From contig WIDE01000043.1 of the NCBI GenBank assembly GCA_015039315.1, positions 197,444 through 218,618 on the forward strand: 21,175 nucleotides of DNA, written 5' to 3'. The notes under the pieces were generated by a model. The model did no database searches and was not told the DNA's origin. It saw only the letters and a program-made list of their open reading frames with translations. The DNA comes from Clavulina sp. PMI_390. Its lineage: Eukaryota > Basidiomycota > Agaricomycetes > Cantharellales > Hydnaceae. Position 1 is the stretch's first letter; every line of letters starts with the position of its first letter. Below are positions 9,864 through 19,283 of this stretch, one piece after another. The position numbers were made by a program, and so were the translations under genes.

Positions 9864-12215
9864 TCAGGAGTCGGCGTCATCTTCCGAATCAGCGACAGAG
9901 TTTGGACAATCCTCAGGCTTGTCTTCAGCCTCAGAGTATGAATCCACCGAATAATAGTCCCAGTCAGAATCGTCCGAACCACGAAATCTGAAAGAGCTCT
10001 CATGGTTTGCAGGGTAATCCCCTTCATCTTCGTCATCCGAGAAGCCGGGGTCGTAGTCCGATGCAGACTGAGGGCTACGAAAGATGGAATCCCAGTTCCA
10101 CCCGGATTCAGGGTCAATATCGACCTCTCGACGTTCCAACCACTCGTCATCAAAGGTACACTGACAATCCATCTCGAGGATACGAGCACCTGATGCACTG
10201 CGCAGATTCTTCTTCCGCATCTCGTATAGGCAACGAGGGACAGCGATCGTCCGAAGCTTGGTAACATGAGAGCCATCCCGCTGTCGTTCTTTCAATGCTT
10301 TTTCGAGAGCTTTCCCGAGCTTCCATAAACGGTGCCTGGAGGATGACAGGTCCTGAAATGGGTTGAGATGAGGAAATGAAAGCCGAAGAAGCATCGGAGC
10401 TGTTTGCTCGCTGATACGACCATTTTGCATGATGCCATAGCCGAGCAATTCTACGAGTTGGCGCTGAATCGGGACATAGGCTCGAAGTGTGAGCGAGGTG
10501 AGACATTCAAAGCGGTTAATCTATATGAAATAGCTCATTAGACGTAGAGGCTAGACAGTATATGGAGAGGCACTGAGTACGCACGCACTGAGCTAGCTCT
10601 CGGCAAGCAGACTCAGGTGTTAATAAATCCAATTGGTGTCCTTCATTGTCCTCTCGTATCTGCGTGATTCCAATCCCAAGATGTTCGATTTGAGGTGCAT
10701 CAAGCAAATAGATAATAGATAGTAGGAGGTGGTATTCGAGAGCCTCAATCACAAGGCTCCGAAGGTTTGGGAGTGTGAGTGGCCCTTCACTTGCATTCTC
10801 TGGGGTCAATTCTGGCATAATCCTAAGGAGTGAAAGCTTTTCGATCCCCGTATTATCCCTCAACGCCGCCCAAAGAGTCTCCCGTGTGATTGATGGGTCT
10901 GAGAGCGTGAGCTCCTTCAATTAGAGAGATTCCGCGTAGGAGATTTTCCCTAACTGAATTATTCCTAACATCTGTCAACATTGCCCCTCGGGCTGAACGT
11001 CAAGGTCGAGCAGGCCGGTTCAAAACTTGAGGAAAGTATAGGGGTAGCATAGTAGATTATATCTGCAAAGTACGAAGACAGGAGGAGCTGGTGTTGTAGA
11101 ATTATAGAGAATCTCGCGTTCTCATTTTATCCCTAATTGTTAGGGATTATTTGCATTTTGCGCCTACGCGGAACCTCTCTATTGACCGGAAGAGAAGACT
11201 GAAGAACTGAAGAAGCGCCGATTCATCGCCACTGAGGTCCATCTGGGAAGATTTTCAGGCTCTAAAGACAACCTTTTGTATTCAATCGGAATCGTTTTAC
11301 AGCCAAGACACTTTCGGCCCGAAATAGCTGTGATACGGATACCGCTGAGTTGGCTGCTTGGAGTTTGCTGGCGCTTCTGTGCTTCTGCGATAGCGACGAG
11401 AACGAGGCTCGCAAACAACCCGCAGAATTTCTCATGTCCCTCAATGGTAATACTTTTAATGCGGGATAGCCAATGACATTTGTTGCCGCGGTAGATATCA
11501 GCCACTGCTTCAACGATTCTTGTATCTGGCGCAGTGATATAATGAAGGAGGCCTGGAATTATATGGAGGTGAAGAGGGAGCTTCCCAGAACGTTTGAACA
11601 GCTTGTTAATTTTTTTTATGCGTGATGTCTTGGCCACGCCAAACTTTTGGGTGGCCCAGAAGATTGGGTTTGCGAGGAGGATCTGAGACCAGTTTCTGGA
11701 GACCAGCTGTATTATCTGTCGATAGTGTAGGTTTGGTCGTAGATTCTCTGGATCTACAACAAATTCAAAAATCAATGCCATAATCTCCGAAGGAATCGCA
11801 TTGATAGGGGCGGTCTTGGCACGGAACTGGGTGCTCCGGTACTCTAGCGCTCTAGCAAGCACCGTCAGCCGCGCTTGCAAATTAGATATCTTCGCCAAGC
11901 AATCATGTGCCTCGTTTTCGGCATCGTTGAAATGCTTTCGTTGTGCTTTCCGATCGGAAGCAGGGTAGAGGAAGATATTAGTCAATTTGTCAACACTATG
12001 AGGCAGCTCAGAGGCAGAATGAGGGAGAGCGTCGACTCTCAGTACTACGTCACTAAGGGAGTCAATAAGTCCTTGGAAGTCTGGGGTTTTGGAAACAGGG
12101 CTGCTGTGATCGCTCAGTCTATGACGCACCCTTCGACAATGTAGAGGACGTACAGATTGCCAGTAACGCTTTTAACATCACCGCCGTCGATCAAAGCAGT
12201 TGGTTGGTGTTCCAT
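9864..12215 (-). pseudogene. F-box gene copy disrupted by a MITE (cassette B)
   Basis: Diverged copy of the F-box gene at 6081-8177, similar along its full length. Pieces on the minus strand: 12215-12154; 12100-11181; then the 258-bp insertion; 10922-10585; and 10520-9864. The splice sites correspond to copy A: a 53-nt phase-2 intron 12153-12101 with donor GTACGT, and intron 10584-10521 with GTGCGT...ATAG. The F-box (APINAIPSEIMALIFEF), CLGC pair and acidic tail are all recognisable. Outside the insertion I see no frameshift or stop, so the element is probably the event that killed the gene: the frame meets a TAG at the junction. Splicing-out of the element is conceivable, because AG follows a CTAAT-like site at its far edge, but the candidate donor (GTCAAT) is weak. 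Confidence 0.78.
10923..11180. mobile_element. 258-bp MITE (non-autonomous DNA transposon)
   Basis: The ends are 20-bp terminal inverted repeats with 18 of 20 matches: left 10923-10942 begins AGAGAGATTCCGCG, and right 11161-11180 reads in reverse AGAGAGGTTCCGCG. ATT occurs immediately outside on both sides (10920-10922 and 11181-11183). Removing the element and one ATT gives exactly the length and reading frame of the intact cassette-A F-box gene at this point, so the 3-bp duplication is well supported. The interior is non-coding and A/T-rich, with a perfect 8-bp-stem hairpin at 11129-11147 and further CCCTAA motifs. A 3-bp duplication suits PIF/Harbinger or CACTA-type transposases, but the ends match neither consensus obviously, so the superfamily is open. 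Confidence 0.88.
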
Positions 12216-12293
12216 CCTTTTCACCGACCTCTGATAGCCGCGCGAGTAACAGTGTCACGCTATTGCTGTGCTGCCATATGAGTGGCTAATCTG
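12216..12293. promoter_or_regulatory. 78-bp divergent intergenic region (shared promoter)
   Basis: It separates the ATG of the cassette-B F-box copy (minus, 12215) from the best start of the plus-strand F-box gene (12294). It contains GTAACAGTGTCACGCT (about 12246-12261), conserved upstream of the cassette-A F-box gene. The short spacing means both genes must share promoter DNA, or one must be transcribed from inside the other. Confidence 0.45.
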
Positions 12294-14058
12294 ATGTCTG
12301 CGTTGTCGGGCCCTGATAAGCTCCAAACTCTCAGCGATTATCTCGACAAACGAAAATCAACGAGTGACGCAGAGACGCCCCGAAATCCTATTATTATGAG
12401 CGACAACTATTACTCTTCAGATGGGTACGTTGCTCAAACTTGATTGTTCTTGAGGGGAGCGATGCTGCAGATACTAATACTATTCGCAACCTAGCCCTAC
12501 TCTCAAGAGCATCAAAAGGCTCAGCCTTTGCCAGCATGCCTCAGCCACGGAACCGGACTCTTTCCATCGAGCGCTCTCTGCTGTTGAGGCAGAGGCAAAG
12601 CAAGTTGACGTCATCCATGCTCGGGCTACGAGTCGCCGAGCTCCCATCAATAAGCTCCCTGAGCAGATCCTTGCGGAAATATTCGAGTGGTGCTGCCTCA
12701 GCATTGATTGGAAACACTTGAGTCCCGAACGCCGTCGCGTCAACTTGCTGGGTGTTTGTCACTGGTGGTTTGTAGTATTGACCAATTGCGCTTCTATTTG
12801 GCGGCATATCCACATTCCATCAGGGTTCTACTGGCTCAACCCGGAGACTGTCTCCATGACACGTTTGCGATTGGAAAGAGCGAAGGCGGCGAAAATTACC
12901 CTCTCGGTTTCTCTCTTCTATAACGTATCAGACGAGGACAGAGACCCTGCCCCTTCCCACCCTTTGGATAATCTGCTTGCAAAGTCGTTCCCTCGATGTG
13001 AGGAACTTGAAATAAGCTATCTCTCGACGCGTACCGGCCACTCTTTCATTCCACTCCCTCCTAGCGAATTACCAAATATGGCTTCGCTGTCCATTCTATG
13101 GGTTCGAGATCGGGATGTCCCAAGGAAAACTGCTCCCCCCGCCCTCTTCCCCTCCCATGCGGCGTATCAAAAACTGCGAGAACTGTCATTGAGCATCAAA
13201 ACCCGTACAGCTTTCACTGAAGCCAACATATACGCCGATCTCTTTGGATTGAAGACAGTCGATGTTAGTGCGATCACTTGTCTCAATATCGACTTTGATA
13301 GCGTCCCTGACGGGACATGGAGTGTCTTAGAACATTTCATCAACCTCTCAAAGCTCGGCTTACGTCGTATCGGTGCGTGGCAGCCTTGGCCACATGACGA
13401 TGTGCATGGTTCATCCGGCGTAACCTCCCAACCCATCGTGCTCGCATCTCTCCGCACTGCAAACATTGACTATATGCCATACTTTGCTAGCCTTGTCCGC
13501 TTGAAAGCTTCTCATCTTGAAGAGCTTGTCACTCGTGGACCATTGGAGTCAAAAGAGAGGGTGCACGAGGAGGTTGTACAAGAATCTCTTACCAAGGGCA
13601 TCTTTTCCCTCACCCCTCCTACCCTCCTCGTGACGTTGAGGATAGTACGTCGGTCCAATCACTACATCCCTCCCGAACATTGGGACAATTTCTTTGCCGT
13701 TCAGAAACGTTTGGAGATCTTGGAGTGTGCGTGCACTCATGTGTTTGTGGAGCGGATACACTCCGTCCCAGAAGCATTTCCTCGCCTTCGCCTCCTCCAT
13801 TTGCGTGCAAAGAGTGCTTTCGATAAAAAATGGACGACTGATCTACCCATAGAGGACGCTCAATTGCTTGCATATCAAATCGAGACACTTCGACCATCTG
13901 TCTCGGCCGAGCTCCCTGAAGACTTGCCAGGATTGCGAGTTCTGGTGGAGCTGGATGAAGGTAGGGACCTTTCGCCTCTTCCTGACGATTTGCCGCTGTC
14001 CCGCTTCCGTGTTATGCCTTACGACAGGCCATGGTGTATTCATCCAGTTTGGGCATGA
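12294..14058 (+). CDS. F-box domain protein, second subfamily (F-box gene 3)
   Basis: Two exons, 12294-12424 and 12495-14058, give 564 residues. The intron (70 nt, phase 2, GTACGT...CCTAG, branch candidate ACTAAT) links a short first exon to a long open frame that has no early Met of its own. An ATG at 12396 is in the same frame; I chose 12294 because the frame is open from there with a stop just upstream. Heptad-like residues 60-90 (FHRALSAVEAEAKQVDVI) precede a clear F-box at about 94-140 (APINKLPEQILAEIFEW, then VCHWWFVVL). Leu-rich irregular repeats follow, and the C-terminus reads PLSRFRVMPYDRPW. It is unlike the cassette F-box proteins beyond the F-box and has no acidic tail. By family it is an SCF adaptor with unknown substrate. 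A copy of its 3' end lies at 19284. Confidence 0.82.
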
Positions 14059-14971
14059 CTGACTCTATTGTATACCTGGAGGACGTAAAGGGAATGCGCC
14101 TTTGCTAAAACCGATAAGACCATGAACCTCCCCCAAGCTGATGGGGAAACCAGGCACTCCGACCGCGTACCCATGACTCTCCCCTATTAGCAATGGCATC
14201 AAACTCTTTTCCCTTACTTCATCGCACAATTGTGGGATTCGAGCTTTATACTTGGTGCCGTTGGCACCCAGCGATGACGGCTGCTAACATTCCTCAGAAA
14301 CCTCCTTTATCTCCTTTTATGTTGTCCCGCCACACTCACTCTGGTATGTTGCAAATCCTGACAAAAAACTGATCAACCTGTTCGCCGTCAGTCCAATCTT
14401 GAAATCTACAAGGACCCTGTCGGCCTCGCTGAGTTCTCAGAGCCTTGATCTTATCAGAAGAAGCTGGAAAATAATGAACTGAGACGAAGTACAGCTGCAG
14501 AAGGCTCCGTTGTGTTATACACCAAGCAGCTGACGCTCAAACGAGGACTGGATAGGCACCACCTTTCGTAACACGGAATTTGGCAGGAGAAAAAAACTGG
14601 AGAATCAAGATCAAATTTATAACAGGTAAGGTATTCAACCTTACGAGGATAGAGTGCCTAAACCAGTAATTGTAAAAGGGCTTGGTCAAATTCCTTGTTG
14701 CGATGCTTTGCGATGCCTGAAGTGTGAGTCATTTTGCCCGATTCATCTGCTGGAGCTCGGTCTGGCATGGTTCAAATCAATGGGAAGTTCCTCGATCTGT
14801 GTACTGATCTCTAGCGGCGACGATTCTCAAATAGCCTGGAAGATTGGCCCATTGATGTCAGAAGTTTGCGGAAACCTGGGGAGAATGCGATGACATTATA
14901 AGACCAAATTACGTAAAAGAGCTCTCGATCTTATACATGGGGCGGTGCGACGAGATCCAGAAGCACCAGGA
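14059..14971. other. intergenic; first part duplicated at 19403-19560
   Basis: About 14059-14260 is the 3' flank of F-box gene 3 and is recognisable again at about 19403-19560, for example GACCGCGTACC in both. The rest (14260-14971) gives no supportable gene. The open frame at 14654-14893 starts at GTG and shows no domain. Confidence 0.4.
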
Positions 14972-17747
14972 TCATGTTTTGCCAAAAATAGCCATCAAAC
15001 AAACGACCACATTGTTACTTGATGTGCGATCAGTTGGAACATGTGCCCACATTTCGCTCAACAAGTTCCACAACTCTTCTCTTTGCTCTACGGCCAAATT
15101 AACAAGCGAAGTGGGCGCTTGGGGTCGACCCCCCGCAATATACGTAGTCACAACCTTGTGGATCTGCTGGACCTTATGAAGCGGCTGCTGACCACTCCAA
15201 ACGTTGAAGAAGGTCATTGCGAGGGAGAAGATATCAGTAGCAAGGTTAGGGCGAAAAAATTCCATAGAGCCATCGACAAGCTCTGGAGCTATAAACCGAG
15301 CCTTCCCGCCTTCTCTTAAAAGGGTCCGACTCCGCATGAGGTTATGATGAATATGGCTAAGACCAAAATCGCAGAGCAAAGGGTTGCCAGATTCGTCGAC
15401 AAGAACATTCCCCTAGAAGTATCGTTTCTTCTATGAGGGCAGAATCACCTGGTCATAGCATAAGAGAGGGCACTTACTGGATGAAGGTCCCCATGTATAA
15501 CAGAGGGACGTAAAGAATGGAGATAATCAACACCGTTCCCAATACCAATGGGCTAGGATGTGCTTCAGGTGGAAAGCAAGAAAATTTTGGAGAAGTTTTT
15601 AACGTACTAGATGCCGGAGAGTTTGTGGCTCAACTGTAGAATCAGCTAGCAGTCTTTCAAGAGACCCACGCTCTATGAGCGGCACAATTGTCAATGGGGG
15701 AGAATCGGCTTCCTCATGGTAGATCCCGAGAAGTGGAAGGATGTTTGGATGACGGAGAAGTGAATGGGTGATGGCCTCCCGATAGATCAACTAGAAGAGC
15801 TATAAGTTGCTTTTATGGATGTATCAGAACACCACAAACCTGTCTTGCTCTACGCCCTGCAGGCAACAGCCACTTTGACGAAGCCATAGTGACTTCTCGC
15901 ACCACCACAGCTTGAAAGCGGTCCACTTCAAACCTTCCACGATAAACTGTAACCTCACCGCCTTGTCCAACAATATCGCCTATAGCTCTACTGAATTTGA
16001 TATCCTGAATCACAAAAGAGCTCGGAATCATGCAAAAGTATTGGCATAAATCTTGAAAGAGTTGTAATATCTCTGGGTTCATCCGAGACTCTGAAGATGG
16101 GTCTTTTATGTCCTAGAAATCACCAACATTGTTGGGAGCCTATGCGGAGTATGTGGATAGAATTGAGTATGCGTACGTCATAAATCCTTTCAAGCAATTT
16201 AAGAGCTTCTTCATGAGATATTTGGAGTACGTCGTTTGCAATTCTGAATCTTGCTGCCATTGTAGGCGTTATTGTAGGCGGTTTGTCCTCAGGAGAACTT
16301 GTTTCGTCTGGTTTTTTAATGGCGTCAAAATACAACGGTGTGATAGGGATAACACTGTCGGGAAATATAGCCATCAACATGTCCACCACACTGGAGCTCA
16401 AGGGTCGGGAGTGCAGGTCGTGTGACCACATTTTATTCAGTATGTCCCAGAAAGTCAGTCTTGCCTCCGGAGCTAAAGGCACAGCAGCTGGAGGGTAGTT
16501 TGGCCGTTTCCCTTCTCGATATAGTTTGATGACTGCCCACTCGCTTCTGACCTCATGAAGCGGGAGTTCACCACTCCAAGCGTTGTAGAATGTCATAGCA
16601 AGAGAGAAGATGTCACTGGCAAGGGTAGTGCGATTGAGTGTAAGATCCTCATGTAGTTCTGGAGCCATGAATCTGTAGCGTCCTCCTCGTTGTGCCATTG
16701 TCTGTGTTCTCAGGATCTTGTGTCTCAGACGACTATGACCAAAGTCGCAGAGGCATGCGCTGCCGTTTTGATCAATAAGAACATTACCCTTGAGGCATGA
16801 AAATCGTATATTGACATTTAAATAGCTTTGGCGTGGGAGGACACACTTACCGGATGGAGATCTCCATGCTGAATAGGTAGGGGACGGGAGTGGAGATGTG
16901 TAAGTCCACTTGTAATATCAATGAACTGAAGGTTATTCTCTTGAGTTGAGGAAAAGGCATGGCAGTATGTGAAGTGGGACAGCATCTTACCACGCGTTTG
17001 AGAATGACAGGATCTAAGACAGAGCTGGCTATGAGGTCGTGGAGCGAGCCGCCTGCTCTATATGGTGAAATTAGGATTGGAGGAGATTCGGGGTCCTCAT
17101 GGTATACACCCTCCAATGGAAGAACATTCTGGTGATTGAGAAGCGAATGTAAAATAGCTTCCTGATGAATATGCTGTGAAGAACCGTAAGCTACCTCATA
17201 GACGTACTAAAGCACCACGTACCTGAATTGCTCTTTGCCCTAAACTTGTTTTCCAGTCCCGCTTAGGTATAAAAAACTCGCGAAGGGCCACATCGTGAGA
17301 GGAGGGCCCCCTGTATAAGCGTCCTCTATACACTGTAGTCTCGCCTCCCCGTCCAGAAATATGCTTTCGATCGAATGTAACATGGTGTACAATGAGAGAG
17401 CTGGGAATTGTCTTGAAGTGATCGCAGAGATCCTGCAAAAGTCTTAGGGTCTCTCCATAGATTGACGGGTCAAAAGATTCCGATCGGAGGTCCTAAGCGC
17501 GAGATCAGGAGTAGATTCAGATACGGATTCCCCCGTAATGAGACTTGTTTAGGATACACACTTTGCTGATGAGATTGAGGAGATCTGAGATCTCTGCCGG
17601 GGTCATGGTGAGAGGATTTCCGATAGAAAATCTGGTGACCAAGGAAGTGGATATTGATGGCAGCCAGCCTGCGGCCTTTTTCAGGTCATTGTTCGCTTCG
17701 TTGGGCGCAAAGCTCTTCATACTTACCTCTACGCTGCTATCTAGCAT
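14972..17747 (-). CDS. tandem kinase-like protein with two pseudokinase-type domains
   Basis: Nine exons on the minus strand (17747-17562, 17492-17223, 17173-16991, 16925-16851, 16788-16177, 16112-15840, 15790-15608, 15552-15478, 15412-14972) give 765 residues. All eight introns are phase 0 and GT-AG, 49-69 nt. Each half has a short helical lead, a Gly-rich loop (GRGGETTVYRG about 109; GQGGEVTVYRG about 491), a beta-3 strand with Arg where kinases have Lys (VALRE about 133; VVVRE about 514), the alpha-C Glu (QEAILHSLL, REAITHSLL), HGDLHPGNVL (about 233 and 614), CDFG (about 252 and 633), APEL, and DIFSLAMTF. Exon 5 runs from the first C-lobe straight into the lead of the second module, so this is one fused protein, not two genes. 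Asp of HGD and DFG are present; the missing beta-3 Lys suggests weak or no catalysis. An extra small intron at the GTAAGT near 17728 is possible. Family: kinase-like fold; role unknown. Confidence 0.8.
15478..16112 (-). repeat. duplicated exon module, copy 2 (within the tandem kinase-like gene)
   Basis: Exons of 273, 183 and 75 nt (16112-15840, 15790-15608, 15552-15478) correspond one-to-one with 270, 183 and 75 nt at 17492-16851. Intron positions and phases match, and the flanking larger exons align too. This marks an internal duplication of a whole kinase module; the amino acids have since diverged considerably. Confidence 0.8.
16851..17492 (-). repeat. duplicated exon module, copy 1 (within the tandem kinase-like gene)
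   Basis: Exons of 270, 183 and 75 nt covering Gly loop, beta-3, alpha-C and the HGDLHP loop of the first kinase-like domain. They match the later module at 16112-15478 exon for exon. Confidence 0.8.
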
Positions 17748-18229
17748 CTTAATCGAACAGATTGCGCTACTTGTATAAGGAGCTGTCTTGCGGCACGTTA
17801 GATCAGTTCAATGTAAATGTTTCCCAACAAGGTTTGCTAATCCACAGTACACATCGGGAGCGGCGGCAAGCGCCCAGTCCTCGGCTGAATGCTGTTGACT
17901 CGCCCCGACTACGGTTGTTCCTAACGTTCCCTGTACGTCGGGAAGCTCAAAAGCCATAAATTCGGATATTTTCAGGGAAAGAGTGGGTAGGAATGTTACC
18001 ACTAGCTCTGTTGGCACGGATCCATACGAGAGAGGCGCGCTCTAACAGCCCCGCGGGGCTGAGCGATGTCACAATGTAGCAAGAGATGGGACGCAAGAGA
18101 AAAAGTGCAGACTTATTGGGCACAGCTCACGTATTCACCGAGTGAGATATTCAACTCTATCGGCGGGCAGGCTGCAAACGATTGCATAGGCAGGACAAAG
18201 AAAAGTCATGGAGGCTCATGATGTTGAAA
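17748..18229. other. intergenic upstream of the tandem kinase-like gene
   Basis: No gene is supported. The minus-strand frame at 17808-18017 lacks an ATG and a domain. A perfect 14-bp palindrome (AGCCCCGCGGGGCT) lies at 18047-18060. The kinase-gene promoter should be in the left part, but I see no clear TATA box. Confidence 0.35.
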
Positions 18230-18757
18230 TACTGTACGGGAACGACCATAAGTTCATGGGTTGTGACCTGTGACCAAGTTCACGGCCAGAGACCATCAGT
18301 TCACTAGTTCATGCCCCGCTGTGAAGTGTGGCCAGGAAGAAAATGCTCTCCCGTATGCAGTCCAAAAACAACAAAACCATTCGTCGCCGATCTAGTGCTC
18401 ACTGAAACTTACTATTAAATGTATCCTATGGCCCAGCCGTGCTCGCCTTCGCAACGTTTGAGTGCATTTGATATCCATTGGTAGGTCGATATGTGATCGA
18501 CCAATTGGCCCGTATATCTGAAAAATAAAGTGCGGGTGATCCTCTTACCAACTTCCTCGTTTATCAACTCAAACACACGTTCATGGTTGTCAACACCTTT
18601 CTTGAGGATTTTCGGGAATTTATGCTGAATTTTCGAGAATTTGACCGTTTTATAAGCGCCCACCGCCTTTGGCATTAGTGACCTATGACCATCACGACAA
18701 GTTGGGTTCAAAGGGTCCGCGGCGCGTGACTGAACTTATGGTCGTTCCGGTACAGTA
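18230..18757. mobile_element. inverted-repeat-bounded non-coding element (MITE-like), possibly nested
   Basis: 27-nt terminal inverted repeats with 26 of 27 matches: 18230-18256 starts TACTGTACGGGAACGACC, and 18731-18757 ends GGTACAGTA. A second, more diverged right end lies at about 18900-18952 (ends TACAGTA). In reverse it matches the left end further inward, including a TGTGACYTGTGACC motif. Direct copies of the GTGACC.TGACC motif sit at about 18265 and 18679. The simplest reading is an inner and an outer right end from nested or partly deleted copies. Only a TA could be a target-site duplication, so a Tc1/mariner-type origin is possible but not shown. The frame inside (18415-18711, minus) starts at TTG, shows no transposase motif and is not called. 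Confidence 0.6.
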
Positions 18758-18899
18758 GCATGGAAAGATCCAGACCGAGGCCATAGGAATCAACAATTCA
18801 TCGCCCACTTTAGTCATTGGCGATGTTGAAGTGACTGCCGAGGCCGGTCCGCGCCGGTTTTTGTCACACCTGTGAATCAGTAAATCGCGAAACTTCAGC

Positions 18900-18952
18900 G
18901 TGAAATAGGTCACAAGTCACAGCCGTGAAACTAAGGTCGTATTAGTACAGTA
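18900..18952 (-). repeat. second diverged inverted-repeat end
   Basis: Read in reverse it starts TACTGTAC, then has ACGACC and TGTGACTTGTGACC. It matches the left end at 18230-18280 over about 50 positions with mismatches. It may be the true right end of an outer element of about 723 bp. Confidence 0.5.
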
Positions 18953-19283
18953 CACGATAGATTGGAGGGGGAAGAGGAGAATTATTTGGAGCTGACGCTC
19001 GGCCCTATATCCAAACCTGAGTTTGGCCATGCTTAACACCAGCGCAAAGTCGTCTTCGTATTCACTTCCCAACTTGTAAGGGATCCTAGTACATGATCCT
19101 TTGCTTGGCTTCATTTAGATTGAACCGTTTACTATAAGAGGTTGCGCTGGTCGCTTGACTCTCTTCTTTAGCTTATACGATCACATTGTCGAACCCCGTA
19201 GTGTCTCAATAGAGCCCGGTTTTAGTCCGTCTTGAGTGATCGAGAGCTAACCCCATCCGAGTACCACTGGTCCTTACACAACT
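18953..19283. other. intergenic, nothing assigned
   Basis: No gene or repeat recognised between the inverted-repeat element and the F-box 3' remnant. Confidence 0.35.

Noticed and set aside
10923..11180. TA target-site duplication for the MITE
   Set aside because: With TA duplicated, the empty site would hold a TAA stop in the F-box frame; ATT duplication instead restores exactly the frame and length seen in the intact paralogue.
14654..14893. Plus-strand frame of 79 residues
   Set aside because: Starts at GTG, no ATG, no domain and no splice partner found.
14972..17438. Two separate kinase genes
   Set aside because: The exon 16788-16177 reads from the first C-lobe directly into the lead of the second module with no stop, and the next intron is in phase, so one fused gene is simpler. 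RNA evidence would settle it.
18047..18060. Perfect palindrome AGCCCCGCGGGGCT as a terminator or operator
   Set aside because: No adjacent gene end and no T-run, and eukaryotic genes do not use such terminators; recorded only as a palindrome.
18415..18711. Protein of 98 residues on the minus strand inside the inverted-repeat element
   Set aside because: No ATG at the listed start (TTG), no transposase or other motif, and it overlaps the inverted-repeat element; likely chance.
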